NCBI GenBank assembly: GCA_041875495.1
Contig: CP112982.1
Coordinates: forward strand, 1,674,001 to 1,738,000
Source: Halomonas sp. CH40
GTDB taxonomy: Bacteria; Pseudomonadota; Gammaproteobacteria; Pseudomonadales; Halomonadaceae
Direction: 5' to 3'
DNA: 64,000 nucleotides
Position 1 is the first letter of the stretch, and the number at the start of each line of letters is the position of its first letter. This document shows positions 29,508-38,352 of this stretch, in pieces. The notes under the pieces were generated by a model. That model was not told the origin of the DNA. It searched no databases and worked only from the letters and a program-made list of their open reading frames with translations. Both the position numbers and the translations under genes were made by a program.

Positions 29508-30590
29508 TTACTGGCAAACACGGTTGCTTGACGTGATGGCATCTAGATGAAAGTCTCCTAAGCCAGAAATGCGGGTCAGCTCGTTCAAATCTGACCAAGG
29601 GCGTAACTCAATAATGTCTTGCGCCCTGGCAGGCCCGATATGTGGAAGGGTGTCAAGCTCTGATGCCGAGGCAGTATTCAGGTCAATGCAGGACGGTTCT
29701 GTGGAGGATGGCGATGTAACTTCCCCATCTTCCAGAGAGATGGGAGTAAGTTCAGCGTTACCCAAGGTCAAATAAACGGGGGCATGGTCTGAAACAGTGT
29801 CACGCACTTCGCTGTGGCTAATATTCAGTATGTCGGGGAAGTAAAAGATCCCGTGGTCTGAAATATTCAGTGAGTGATCTTCGTTCAACCAGATATTGTC
29901 GTAGAGGTTGGCGTATTCACCGTCTGACATCCCCAGCGTTGAAGCACCTGCCGTTATCAGTGGATAAGCCCCAACCGATGACATGGCTTCCCAGCCTGAG
30001 TGAGAGGGCGCAAGGTTAAAATCGCCGGCCAGTAGCCTTGGAGTATCGGGGTATACCTCGCTCATCCATTGCCAATAATCTGCTAGCGCGTCTATTTCGG
30101 GGAGCCGGTCACTAATGCTGTCGCCATAAGTAACATGCACGTTGGCCAGTGCAAAGGTGGTGCCACTTTCGAGGCTGCGAAACCTGGCGGAATAAGGTTC
30201 ACGAGCAAAGGCATCTCTGTTGTCAATAAAGACGACAGCACCGTCAGCGTATTCGACGGTGCTGTCTCGCCACATAAAAGCGTAGTGCTCACGATAACTG
30301 GATTCGCCTAATGCATGGCTAGCCATTGATGACCATTCTTCCTCTGAAGAAGCTTCGAGTGCGCGCTCCAATTTATGAATGGCTTCTTCATTCATTACTT
30401 CCTGTATGGCCAGGAGATCAAAATGCTGAGCCACATGAGCAACGTGCTCGAAACTCTTGCCGTTGTCCCAGCCAAGATTGCGTACATTCCATGATCCCAC
30501 CACGATATCTGACCATGCTGTGCTGGGTATGACGATGGAAAACGTGAGAAGACAGCCAATGTAGTGAGCATGATGTTGAACGGACTTCAC
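29508..30590 (-). CDS. Exported DNase I-like nuclease with helix-hairpin-helix tail
   Basis: 360 residues. A signal peptide (about 1-27, ending TAWS) is followed by an endonuclease/exonuclease/phosphatase domain (about 28-275) with GSWNVRNLG, AIQEV, LLAGDFNLAPSH and SDHAPV carrying the metal-binding and catalytic residues. A Ser/Thr/Pro-rich linker leads to a ComEA-like helix-hairpin-helix DNA-binding domain (about 302-360, DLNTASASELDTLPHIG). It is likely a secreted or periplasmic DNase. GTG start at 30590 with AGG upstream. Cysteines C298 and C359 flank the tail domain and could form a disulfide. Confidence 0.85.
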   Translation of the reverse strand: MKSVQHHAHYIGCLLTFSIVIPSTAWSDIVVGSWNVRNLGWDNGKSFEHVAHVAQHFDLLAIQEVMNEEAIHKLERALEASSEEEWSSMASHALGESSYREHYAFMWRDSTVEYADGAVVFIDNRDAFAREPYSARFRSLESGTTFALANVHVTYGDSISDRLPEIDALADYWQWMSEVYPDTPRLLAGDFNLAPSHSGWEAMSSVGAYPLITAGASTLGMSDGEYANLYDNIWLNEDHSLNISDHGIFYFPDILNISHSEVRDTVSDHAPVYLTLGNAELTPISLEDGEVTSPSSTEPSCIDLNTASASELDTLPHIGPARAQDIIELRPWSDLNELTRISGLGDFHLDAITSSNRVCQ

Positions 30591-30754
30591 TGCGGCACCT
30601 GTAAATATTAATTAAGGTTGCGCAGCATGAAATGTTTCTACAAATTTTACAATGACGGATAGTGCCACTGATTGAGAAGGAGGGTGCTATGGCGTGAAAA
30701 AACTGCTCGATCTGTAGAGCATCTGCCCGTCTAGAGCGCGGTTTGAGAAATAAC

Positions 30755-30877
30755 CTACAGTGTATTGAGCGATTCGTTGAAAGTAGCCAGGTTATTTGTC
30801 ATTTGATATTCATTGGGCGGCTGCCGGCTCTGAGTATTGGATAGCCCGAGGAGGAGCGCGATATCGCGAAGGTTCAT
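30755..30877 (-). CDS. Possible small protein or gene remnant
   Basis: A 40-codon frame from ATG at 30877 (MNLRDIALLLGLSNTQ...) directly preceded by AAAGG. The open frame continues about 22 codons upstream of the ATG with protein-like composition (KLSIEELASTQVEQTQR) but has no standard start there. It could be a real short gene or a decayed fragment. No family recognised. Confidence 0.2.
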   Translation of the reverse strand: MNLRDIALLLGLSNTQSRQPPNEYQMTNNLATFNESLNTL

Positions 30878-31052
30878 CCTTTGGGTTTGCTCTACCTGGG
30901 TGCTGGCAAGTTCTTCAATACTGAGTTTGATGTAAGGGCATAAGGCAACACCTTAGCGAAATACTTAGTTGTTGCGCTCAGTGTATGCGTACAAGAGTGT
31001 AATCGCTGATACATAGCTTGCATGACTGTATATAGCTTTCTAATGCGATGGT

Positions 31053-31076
31053 CGCCGCCCAACAAAAAGGGCGGCG
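31053..31076. repeat. G+C-rich hairpin after the coiled-coil gene
   Basis: CGCCGCCC/GGGCGGCG, 8 bp, with an A-rich loop on the plus strand. It lies about 70 bp downstream of the coiled-coil gene stop. It lacks a trailing T-run, so termination is uncertain. Confidence 0.35.
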
Positions 31077-31144
31077 GGCAGGGTGACGACGCTGGAAACG
31101 GCTCCGATAGCCTAAAAGCCGACTCAACATCATCGATCTCTGGC

Positions 31145-31432
31145 TTATTTGAAGCGATTCCTGGCGTTATCGAAGGCGCTGGAAATGCTGTCCCAGGCGC
31201 TATCAAATCCTGCTTTCATGTCCTGCCAGGCATCGTCGCTGGCTTCGCGCATTTCCTTCAGTTTTGCCTCAGCCTCGTCGCGTTGCTGGCGTGCTTCGTC
31301 AAGTTGCTTCTGATATTCAATCTTTGCATCCGCCTCAGATTCATCAGCTTTCGCCTTCATCTTGTCGATCTCGGCGTTCCACTGGTCGATTCTAGCTTTG
31401 GCCTTGTCGATATATTCATTACGTTCGGACAT
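31145..31432 (-). CDS. Small coiled-coil stress-type protein
   Basis: 95 residues, almost wholly charged heptad-like helix: MSERNEYIDKAKARIDQW, then repeated Glu/Lys/Ala segments and a C-terminal amphipathic ending with DDAWQDMKAGFDSAWDSI (about residues 66-83). This pattern recurs in a widespread bacterial family of unknown function, some members of which are called stress-response coiled-coil proteins. AGAGGA lies 6 bp before the ATG. Soluble; no partners in the neighbourhood. Confidence 0.7.
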   Translation of the reverse strand: MSERNEYIDKAKARIDQWNAEIDKMKAKADESEADAKIEYQKQLDEARQQRDEAEAKLKEMREASDDAWQDMKAGFDSAWDSISSAFDNARNRFK

Positions 31433-31814
31433 GAAAAGTCCTCTTGGCTATTGATTTGAGAGGTTGATTTCAATCTTAGTCTAGCACGTTATAAATATAT
31501 TGCAGGCGGTGACCATTCAGCCACAGCACTAGCCATTTGATAATGTTGGCAGTGTTTGTCGATGCCTTTATGAACCTTGGGGGCTTGTTTCTGGTTGGTA
31601 AACCCTAAGCTCTGGAGAAGGCTTAAATGCACTAATTGTCGGCTGAAGAGGCATAAGTAGGTGCGTTAAGGCATAAAAAAGGCCCCGCATCATAAACAGT
31701 ATTAGCCCTTGATGACATGCAGGTATATTTTGACGCTATGATGTTTACTAAGAGAAAAGGTGGGAACTGCTAGAAGCACGATGGCATGCTTTTCGGGAGG
31801 GAATTAAATCATGT
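31433..31814. other. Intergenic region, no gene seen
   Basis: About 380 bp between the coiled-coil gene (minus) and tRNA-Leu (minus). I see no ORF, terminator or repeat that I can support here. Confidence 0.4.
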
Positions 31815-31899
<85 letters not shown>

Positions 31900-31912
31900 A
31901 CAACTGGCGCGT

Positions 31913-31940
31913 ATAATAGCAACTATGCCGTTAATGTCAA
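31913..31940 (-). promoter_or_regulatory. Promoter of tRNA-Leu
   Basis: On the minus strand TTGACA (31935-31940), a 16-bp spacer and TATTAT (31913-31918) form a near-consensus sigma70 promoter. A G+C-rich ACGCGCCAG follows before the tRNA start, like the discriminator of stringently controlled stable-RNA promoters. Confidence 0.75.
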
Positions 31941-32037
31941 TAATCAATGTGCTTGTTAATTGAAGAAAGAAGAGTGAAGAAAGAGGAGTAGTGATTCGGG
32001 CAGGACAGGTTAGCAGCGATTCAGGGAGGAAATGGGT

Positions 32038-32775
32038 ATGAAAAGGGTTTGGTATGCAGGTATATCCGGGCTTGAGAAGCGCCTGCGTAGGGCGTTGCCA
32101 GGGCATTGTGCTTTCTGTCTAGGGCAAACTGCAGCAGATAAGGCCTGGTGTCAGGAGTGTTTTGACGGATTGCCGTGGAACAGGCGGTGTTGCGCTCGCT
32201 GTGCGGAACCACTGGCGTCACCACAGCAATCGCTTTGTCGGCATTGTCGCAGCGAACCACCAGCGTTTTCAGGCGCCTATGTGCCTTTTCTCTACGAGGG
32301 GCCTATTCGCCAGCTGGTGCATGGCTTCAAGTTTGAGGCTTCGCCTCGCTCAGGCTACTTGATGGTTGATCTGTATCTGGAGGCACTGGAGTGTGATGGA
32401 AAGCCGGATTGGGAGGCAGATGTACTGGTGCCTGTTCCACTGTTTGCAGGCCGAGCGCGGGAGCGTGGTTTCAATCAGGCCGACTGGTTTGCTCGGCAGC
32501 TAGGCCATTATCTTGGTTTGCCAGTGATAAACGCTACCCGGCTTGTGGATACGCCCAGTCAGCGCCTGTTGGGGCGTCAGGGTCGGCGGGATAACCTGAG
32601 CGGCGCTTTTCAGCTGCGCCTGGCGTCAGCTGAAAAGGTTGTTATCGTTGATGATGTGGTGACCACAGGGGCCACTGCGCAGTCTCTGGCCAGAGCAGCA
32701 CTTGCGGCGGGTGCACAGAATGTTGCGGTAGTAGCATTTGCCCGCACACCCTTGAGCTCTGGAGTGATACTCTAG
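32038..32775 (+). CDS. comF: ComF family phosphoribosyltransferase-like protein
   Basis: 245 residues. A double zinc ribbon comes first (CAFC, CQEC, CARC, CRHC within about residues 24-80). The PRTase-type domain follows, with RGFNQADWFA and the PRPP-loop VVIVDDVVTTGATAQSL near 205-220. ComF proteins are linked to DNA uptake and, in Gram-negatives (GntX/ComF), to use of DNA as a nutrient; the enzyme reaction is not established. I choose the ATG at 32038, 7 bp after GGAGGA, over the ATG at 32032, which is too close to it. srkA follows. Confidence 0.85.
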   Translation: MKRVWYAGISGLEKRLRRALPGHCAFCLGQTAADKAWCQECFDGLPWNRRCCARCAEPLASPQQSLCRHCRSEPPAFSGAYVPFLYEGPIRQLVHGFKFEASPRSGYLMVDLYLEALECDGKPDWEADVLVPVPLFAGRARERGFNQADWFARQLGHYLGLPVINATRLVDTPSQRLLGRQGRRDNLSGAFQLRLASAEKVVIVDDVVTTGATAQSLARAALAAGAQNVAVVAFARTPLSSGVIL

Positions 32776-32796
32776 CGTATTTTCATGGAGAGACTG

Positions 32797-33771
32797 ATGA
32801 GCCATCCCTATAGTGCTCTTTCGCCGGATGTCATCATGACGGCCATTGAGCGTCTGGGCATCCAGCCCGACAGCGAGCCCTTTGCGCTAAACAGCTATGA
32901 AAACCGTGTATTGATGTTTCGCGATGAAGAGGGGCGCCGCTGGATAGTGAAGTTCTACCGGCCTCAGCGCTGGTCGAAAGCGGCGATTCAGGAAGAGCAT
33001 GATTACCTTGATGAGCTGGATGCTGCCGGTGTGCCGGTGGGTAAGGCATGGCGAAATGCCGATGGAGTATCGCTGCACGAACATGCTGGTTTCAGCTTTG
33101 CACTGTTTGAGTATTGTGCGGGCCAAGCGCCGGAGCTGGATAACCCGGAGCATCTGTTCGCCATGGGGCAAGTGATTGGCAAAATGCATACCGTCGCCAA
33201 GCGAGGAACCTTCCAGCATCGGCCAAGCTTGTCGGTGGTGGAGGGTATGACGGCGGCTCAACAGCAAGTGCTGGGTAGCGGTCATTTAACCCGGCACCAG
33301 CAGCGTGCCTATGAACGCATTAGCACACAGTTGATAAATAGTGTGGGAAAGGCATTGCCACCGTCGATGGAGCTGATTCGCTGCCATGGCGATTGTCATC
33401 TGGGCAATGTGCTGGGCCGCGAGACCCATTTCAGCCTGGTGGACTTTGATGATTGCATGATGGCGCCCGCGATTCAGGATATCTGGATGCTGCTGGCAGT
33501 GGATGAACCTCAGGCTCAGCGCGCGCAGTTAAGTGAGCTCAGTGAAGGCTATGAAGAATCGCTGACGTTTCCAGACCATCAATTGGCATTGGTAGAACCG
33601 CTGCGCAGTTATCGTCTGATGCGTCATAGCGCCTGGCTGGTGCAGCGTTGGGATGACCCAGCATTTCCGCTGGCTTTTCCATGGTTTGCCAATAGCGGCT
33701 ATTGGGATCAGCAGATTCGCCAGTTGGAACAACAGCATCTACAGGTGGGAGCGCCCAAATGGCTGGCTTGA
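32797..33771 (+). CDS. srkA: SrkA stress response kinase (YihE/RdoA)
   Basis: 324 residues (E. coli 328) of an aminoglycoside-phosphotransferase-type kinase. Landmarks are LNSYENRVLMF near the front, catalytic loop CHGDCHLGNVL and metal-binding LVDFDDCMMAP. In E. coli SrkA protects cells from stress-induced death and phosphorylates Ser/Thr. The ATG at 32797 is preceded by GGAGA at proper spacing; an ATG at 32785 in frame is less well placed. It lies 21 bp after comF. Confidence 0.9.
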   Translation: MSHPYSALSPDVIMTAIERLGIQPDSEPFALNSYENRVLMFRDEEGRRWIVKFYRPQRWSKAAIQEEHDYLDELDAAGVPVGKAWRNADGVSLHEHAGFSFALFEYCAGQAPELDNPEHLFAMGQVIGKMHTVAKRGTFQHRPSLSVVEGMTAAQQQVLGSGHLTRHQQRAYERISTQLINSVGKALPPSMELIRCHGDCHLGNVLGRETHFSLVDFDDCMMAPAIQDIWMLLAVDEPQAQRAQLSELSEGYEESLTFPDHQLALVEPLRSYRLMRHSAWLVQRWDDPAFPLAFPWFANSGYWDQQIRQLEQQHLQVGAPKWLA

Positions 33772-33811
33772 TACGCCACTGTGCAGTCTGAATGCCGGAT
33801 GACCAGCCCAT

Positions 33812-33857
33812 AACAACCAGGCCCTGATAAAGACTGCTTTATCAGGGCCTGGTTGTT
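33812..33857. repeat. Perfect 21-bp inverted repeat with tetraloop
   Basis: Arms 33812-33832 and 33837-33857 pair over 21 bp without mismatch around the loop ACTG. It lies between convergent genes srkA and the periplasmic-protein gene. No T-run follows on either strand, so it is a very stable hairpin rather than a textbook terminator. Confidence 0.85.
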
Positions 33858-33919
33858 GTCAGCTACCCGCTTAAACACAGATAGTGAAGCCAATCGGCCT
33901 TACATTTTAAACGCTAGCG

Positions 33920-34489
33920 TTACTCATCTTCTGACTGGCCTTCTTCGCTATCTTCCTGGTCTGCCTGGCGGCGCTGGGCATTGATTTCTGCAGAGGGATT
34001 GTCCTGGGCTTCTATCTCCAGGGTTTCGTTCAGAGTCAGCATGAATCCTTTGCTGGGCAAGAAAGCGCAGGTGCTGTCTTCGCAGGTCAGACCATACTGG
34101 CCGTCAGTGTCGTAAACGCCGCCATCCATCTCGCCTGAGAATATGGCACTGTCTGCGTCTTCTGCCTCAATGCAGGTAACGTCATGCGCGGTAATGCGTA
34201 CACGCTCGCCTGAACGTACGGCATCGCCAATGATGACGCAGTATTGAGGTAACTGATGGGAGGCGTCAACGTCGTGATTAGGGCGCAATAAGATGTTGTC
34301 GCGGCTATTTTCGCCCTCAGCAAAGGTAACATTTTCAGTAAATTCCACGCCGACGGTGGCACGTTCTGGCAATACCAGGGTGGCATCGGCGGCAAACAAA
34401 GGCGTGGCCATTAAAGGTGCCATCAGCACACTGAACCAGGTGGCAGATAATTTAATGGATGGTTGCAATGGTGACGGTCTCATTAACAT
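33920..34489 (-). CDS. Predicted periplasmic protein with acidic tail
   Basis: 189 residues from the ATG at 34489 (GAGATT upstream). A signal peptide (about residues 1-33, ending PLFA-AD) precedes a beta-rich domain with four cysteines (YCVI, DVTC, LTCEDSTC region), able to make disulfides in the periplasm. The C-terminal 30 residues are low-complexity and acidic (QEDSEEGQSEDE). No family recognised. The frame is open upstream to 34543, but that version would bury the signal peptide. Confidence 0.6.
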   Translation of the reverse strand: MLMRPSPLQPSIKLSATWFSVLMAPLMATPLFAADATLVLPERATVGVEFTENVTFAEGENSRDNILLRPNHDVDASHQLPQYCVIIGDAVRSGERVRITAHDVTCIEAEDADSAIFSGEMDGGVYDTDGQYGLTCEDSTCAFLPSKGFMLTLNETLEIEAQDNPSAEINAQRRQADQEDSEEGQSEDE

Positions 34490-34841
34490 GGCGGAATCTC
34501 GCTTTTGATCATGTGTGCTGTAGAAGACGCTAATAATTGGCAATGGATGATACCACAGTCATTATAGGTAGGCAGATGCGCGTGTCACTCTGCCACAGCG
34601 CCGATGGATTAAAAAATCTCATTTGGGCCCATGATGTTACTTGAGGTTGCTTTTCTGTGACATCGGACTGGCAAAGTAAGCTAGAATATCCAGTTGCCAA
34701 TTTATAGTTGTACAAAAACTATTTTAAGTATATTTTTCGTACTATATTTTTCCGCTTTGCTTATGTAAGCTCTTATTAATCATCTGAATGATACATTTAA
34801 GGTTTGCCGTGCAAGCGTCCCTTGGACTGACGAGGCCAAAT

Positions 34842-35393
34842 ATGACCGATGAGATTGCTTACCACTACCGCCAGATTATCCAGCTGTTGGGCGAAGACCC
34901 TGAGCGGGAAGGGCTTCAAGACACGCCGCTGCGAGCGGCCAAGGCCATGCAGTTTTTGAATGCTGGTTATCAGCAGTCGCTTGATGAAGTGGTCAACAAT
35001 GCTGTTTTTGAGTCACAAACGGATGAAATGGTGCTGGTAAAGGATATCGAGCTATATTCGATGTGTGAACATCATCTGCTGCCCTTTATTGGCAAATGTC
35101 ATATTGCGTATCTGCCCAATGGTAAGGTATTGGGCTTATCCAAATTCGCACGCATTGTTGATATGTTTGCCCGCCGCATGCAGATTCAGGAAAACCTGAC
35201 GCGTGAAATCGCCGAGGCCGTTCAGGACGTTACCCAAGCGCGTGGTGTTGCGGTTGTGATTGAGGCTCGCCATCTGTGCATGATGATGCGTGGTGTTGAG
35301 AAGCAGAATTCAAGCATGAGTTCGTCAGTCATGCTGGGAGATTTCCGCAGCAATCAGGCCACCCGCCAAGAGTTTCTGATGCTGGTCAGCTAG
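34842..35393 (+). CDS. folE: FolE, GTP cyclohydrolase I
   Basis: 183 residues. It converts GTP to 7,8-dihydroneopterin triphosphate, the first step of folate (and queuosine) synthesis. Zinc ligands are visible as C75 and H78 in [10 protein letters not shown] and C146 in [10 protein letters not shown], so it is the zinc-dependent class IA. The start at 34842 matches the family; the ribosome binding site (ACGAGG) is moderate. Upstream lie about 300 very A+T-rich bases without a gene. Confidence 0.93.
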   Translation: MTDEIAYHYRQIIQLLGEDPEREGLQDTPLRAAKAMQFLNAGYQQSLDEVVNNAVFESQTDEMVLVKDIELYSMCEHHLLPFIGKCHIAYLPNGKVLGLSKFARIVDMFARRMQIQENLTREIAEAVQDVTQARGVAVVIEARHLCMMMRGVEKQNSSMSSSVMLGDFRSNQATRQEFLMLVS

Positions 35394-35396
35394 GTG

Positions 35397-35429
35397 ACCG
35401 GATATAAGACCGGTTATTCGGTGTTTTTT
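35397..35429 (+). terminator. folE terminator
   Basis: ACCGGATA (35397-35404) pairs with TATTCGGT (35415-35422) with one G-T pair, followed by six T residues, immediately after the folE stop. Confidence 0.7.
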
Positions 35430-35530
35430 CGTCATTAAAGCCGCTTGGCTCTTGGTCAAATGGGTGCTTTCGTCTTAGCATGGGAATAACAATGTGCCCA
35501 TGGGGTTACCCCCTAGATCAGGAGTCTGAA

Positions 35531-36988
35531 ATGGAAGCGCTTAAAGAAACTCAGCTTTATTGCCCGTTTGCCTATATTGACGGCAGCTGGGTTGCTGCCG
35601 ATAGCGGCGAACAGATTAACGTCATCAACCCGGCGTCTCAGGAAATTGTTGGCGATATGCCGCGTCTGGGCAAAGAAGAGACACTGCGTGCTATTGATGC
35701 TGCTGATGCCGCGTTACCTGCATGGCGAGCGATGACAGCAATGGAGCGTGCTGACTTGCTGTTGAAGTGGCACGATCTGATGCTGGAACATCAACAGGAT
35801 CTGGCCATGTTGATGACCCACGAACAGGGCAAACCGCTCAAAGAAGCTCAGGGTGAAATTGTCTACGCGGCCAGTTTTCTGCGCTGGTTCGCAGAAGAGG
35901 CACGGCGGGTTTACGGGGAAACCATTCCTCCGGCCAAAGCCAATCAGCGTATTGTCGTGACCAAGCATCCTGTTGGGGTAGTGGGTGCTATCACGCCATG
36001 GAACTTCCCGGCTGCAATGATTACCCGCAAGGCGGGTGCGGCTTTGGCCGCAGGTTGTACCATCGTAGTGAAACCGGCCAGCCAGACGCCGTTTTCCGCC
36101 ACGGCGCTGGCAATGCTTGCCGAGCGTGCCGGAATACCTCGCGGCGTTTTCAACGTGGTGCCGGGTAGTGCAGCAGAGATCGCTGAGGCCATGACAACGT
36201 CTCCAAAGGTACGCAAGATTACCTTTACCGGCTCTACTGAAGTCGGTCGTCAGCTGATGGCACAGGCCGCAGAGCATATCCAGAAGATCTCGCTGGAACT
36301 GGGCGGCAACGCTCCCTTTATCGTCTTCGAAGATGCCGATCTGGATGCAGCCGTGGAAGGTGCCATGGCGGCCAAGTTCCGTAACGCAGGTCAGACATGT
36401 GTATGCACCAACCGTTTTCTGGTGCAATCCAGCGTGGTCAATGCCTTCTGTGAAAAACTGGCCGTGGCGATGAACAGCGAACTGACCGTCGGCGATGGCA
36501 CAAAATCAGGGGTGAATATCGGCCCACTGATTGATGAGAAGGCCGTCAAGAAAGTCAGTGAACATGTGCAGGATGCCATTGATAATGGCGCTGAACTGAT
36601 CCTGGGTGGCCATCCGCATCCGTTGGGCGGTAATTTCTTTACGCCGACCCTGATCAGTGCAGTCACCGAAGATATGAAGGTAGCCAAGGAAGAGACCTTT
36701 GGCCCTCTGGCGGCCATCTTCCCGTTCGATGACGAACAGACCGCCATTGATATGGCGAATGACACTGAGTATGGACTGGCTTCCTATTTTTATAGCCGTG
36801 ATCTGGGGCGTGTCTGGCGCGTGTCGGATGCGCTGGAATATGGCATGGTAGGCGTCAATACTGGCCTGATTTCCAATGCGGCTGCACCCTTTGGCGGCGT
36901 CAAGGCCTCTGGTCTGGGGCGTGAAGGCGGCCATCAGGGGTTGGAAGAGTTTCTGGAAACCAAGTACCTGTGCATTGATCTGGGTTAA
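35531..36988 (+). CDS. gabD: GabD, succinate-semialdehyde dehydrogenase
   Basis: 485 residues of the aldehyde dehydrogenase superfamily, oxidising succinate semialdehyde to succinate with NAD(P)+. Catalytic residues are E256 in LELGGNAP and C290 in NAGQTCVCTNR; TPWNFPAAMITRK and the C-terminal FGGVKASGLGREGG are typical of GabD. AGGAG 7 bp upstream supports the ATG at 35531. gabT and GABA genes are absent nearby, so the physiological source of the aldehyde is not evident. Confidence 0.9.
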   Translation: MEALKETQLYCPFAYIDGSWVAADSGEQINVINPASQEIVGDMPRLGKEETLRAIDAADAALPAWRAMTAMERADLLLKWHDLMLEHQQDLAMLMTHEQGKPLKEAQGEIVYAASFLRWFAEEARRVYGETIPPAKANQRIVVTKHPVGVVGAITPWNFPAAMITRKAGAALAAGCTIVVKPASQTPFSATALAMLAERAGIPRGVFNVVPGSAAEIAEAMTTSPKVRKITFTGSTEVGRQLMAQAAEHIQKISLELGGNAPFIVFEDADLDAAVEGAMAAKFRNAGQTCVCTNRFLVQSSVVNAFCEKLAVAMNSELTVGDGTKSGVNIGPLIDEKAVKKVSEHVQDAIDNGAELILGGHPHPLGGNFFTPTLISAVTEDMKVAKEETFGPLAAIFPFDDEQTAIDMANDTEYGLASYFYSRDLGRVWRVSDALEYGMVGVNTGLISNAAAPFGGVKASGLGREGGHQGLEEFLETKYLCIDLG

Positions 36989-37028
36989 TCAGTACCTGAT
37001 CAAACAGGCCTTGATTTGTCAGTAATCA

Positions 37029-37054
37029 GAAACCAGCCGCCAGCGGCTGGTTTC
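37029..37054 (+). terminator. Probable gabD terminator
   Basis: GAAACCAGCCGC/GCGGCTGGTTTC, with only a weak T-rich tail (GTATTTTCG). It lies about 40 bp after the gabD stop and before the convergent CBS gene, which may also use it. Confidence 0.55.
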
Positions 37055-37082
37055 GTATTTTCGTAGAGCAAAACGTACGTGT

Positions 37083-37502
37083 TTAGTGACGCTTTATTTG
37101 CAGCAAGGCAATCAGGATATCGCGGCGGGTGACAATACCAACAAGCCGGTTCTGCTCAACGACGGGGTAGATTTTGGGCTTGGCACCGAGCATTTCCTGG
37201 GCAAGATCTGTAATGCTTTTCGTTGGTGTCACGCTGAGTACACTTTCTTGCATCAACTCTTTAACCAGCGGGGCTTCCCCATCGTTATAGATACTGTCCA
37301 GCACTTTCCCCATAACGTCCTGCTCTGAGATAAAGCCTATCAGTCGATCCGCCTTGTCAACCACAGGCGCCCCCGGTAAACGGTGCAGGGCCAGCCCTTG
37401 AGCAAGGGTCGTAATAGAGGTCTCAGGGGAGACGCGATAACAGTCACGTGACATGATATCTCTGACCGTATCCGGTACCTTATTGGTTGCCTTGTTGCCC
37501 AT
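37083..37502 (-). CDS. CBS domain pair protein
   Basis: 139 residues made of two CBS domains (about 12-70 and 78-135: VRDIMSRDCYRVSPET and VKELMQESVLSV). Such stand-alone pairs bind adenine nucleotides and regulate partners; the ligand and target here are unknown. The ATG at 37502 has AAGGAG 7 bp upstream. An open frame extends farther upstream but without a supported start. Confidence 0.82.
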   Translation of the reverse strand: MGNKATNKVPDTVRDIMSRDCYRVSPETSITTLAQGLALHRLPGAPVVDKADRLIGFISEQDVMGKVLDSIYNDGEAPLVKELMQESVLSVTPTKSITDLAQEMLGAKPKIYPVVEQNRLVGIVTRRDILIALLQIKRH

Positions 37503-37652
37503 ACTCATACTCCTTATTACGCCAGAAAGTAGCCAATCAGTGAGCACTGGATGAAACACAGTTGTACATTTAATGTAGATCATTATTGAAGCGCGTCGAA
37601 TCCGCTTTTCAACGGTTAACTTTTTACAGTTACAGATACCAGGAGCGACTAC

Positions 37653-38243
37653 ATGGACGCACGTGAATATTTGAACCGTCAAGGGGTCGGGGTGGATAGA
37701 GAGCCAGACAAGCCCAATACCCTCGAAGAAAAGGCTTGGGAGCGCGCTAGAGGCTCAGGTCATCAGCGCCCCAAGTCTGGCACGCCGTTTGATTGGGAAG
37801 AGTGGGAGCGCCATCACGAGGATCTGGCGGCTGACGCCGAGACACTGGAACAGAAAATTGATAAGGAAGCGCATCGCAAGGCGCTGGAAAAAGAAAAGCA
37901 GGACAATGCCCTGAAGAAGACACAAGCCAGCACCTCTGAGGAACAGGCAGGGCAAGGTGGCCAAGGTAGCGTTGGCCACTTTGATCCATCCTCATCTGCG
38001 TCCTCTTCTCAGGCGACCAGTACTCAACCATCAAATGCAGGAGCTAGCCAGGCGCAAGTGCCCGTTCAGGCAATGCCAGGCGCGGTAAAAACAGCCTATA
38101 TGGCCTTGGCTGTGTTGATGCCTCCACTGGCTGTTGGGCTCTCAGGAGGCCAGGCAAAACGGGTCGGGATCGCCTGTATCCTGACATTGCTACTCTGGGT
38201 TCCCGGCGTTGTGTATGCCGCTCGCTGGATTTTTTCCCGATAG
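37653..38243 (+). CDS. Pmp3-like (UPF0057) membrane protein with long soluble N-terminus
   Basis: 196 residues. The first 140 are charged, low-complexity and helical (Glu/Lys-rich, then Ser/Gln-rich). The last 55 contain two membrane segments with MALAVLMPPLAVGL and LLLWVPGVVYAARWI, resembling YqaE/Pmp3 proteins, which are normally only about 50-60 residues and linked to salt or membrane stress. The fusion to a long soluble region is unusual. CAGGAG precedes the ATG. It diverges from the CBS gene. Confidence 0.65.
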   Translation: MDAREYLNRQGVGVDREPDKPNTLEEKAWERARGSGHQRPKSGTPFDWEEWERHHEDLAADAETLEQKIDKEAHRKALEKEKQDNALKKTQASTSEEQAGQGGQGSVGHFDPSSSASSSQATSTQPSNAGASQAQVPVQAMPGAVKTAYMALAVLMPPLAVGLSGGQAKRVGIACILTLLLWVPGVVYAARWIFSR

Positions 38244-38283
38244 TGGCTCAAGGAGCGCTAAGCGTAAACCTCAGATATTTTTT

Positions 38284-38331
38284 TAGTTTACAGTATTAAT
38301 TGCCAACTCTATGAGTATAATTTGTAAACTA
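38284..38331. promoter_or_regulatory. Inverted repeat around a -10 element upstream of the DMT exporter
   Basis: TAGTTTACA (38284-38292) and TGTAAACTA (38323-38331) are perfect inverted copies 30 bp apart and bracket TATAAT (38316-38321). The arrangement looks like an operator-controlled promoter; no regulator gene is adjacent. Confidence 0.5.
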
Positions 38332-38352
38332 TAAATTTTATTGAGGTTTACC

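Larger units (their letters stand above)
30591..31144. other. Intergenic region with a possible gene remnant
   Basis: About 550 bp between two minus-strand genes. It holds the 5' control region of the nuclease gene, an 8-bp G+C-rich hairpin (31053-31076) and, at 30755-30877 on the minus strand, a 40-codon frame described separately. No RNA gene is recognised. Confidence 0.45.

Noticed and set aside
31022..31459. A 145-codon plus-strand frame over the coiled-coil gene
   Set aside because: Antisense to a gene with a good ribosome binding site and typical coiled-coil protein; the plus-strand translation is only a hydrophobic shadow.
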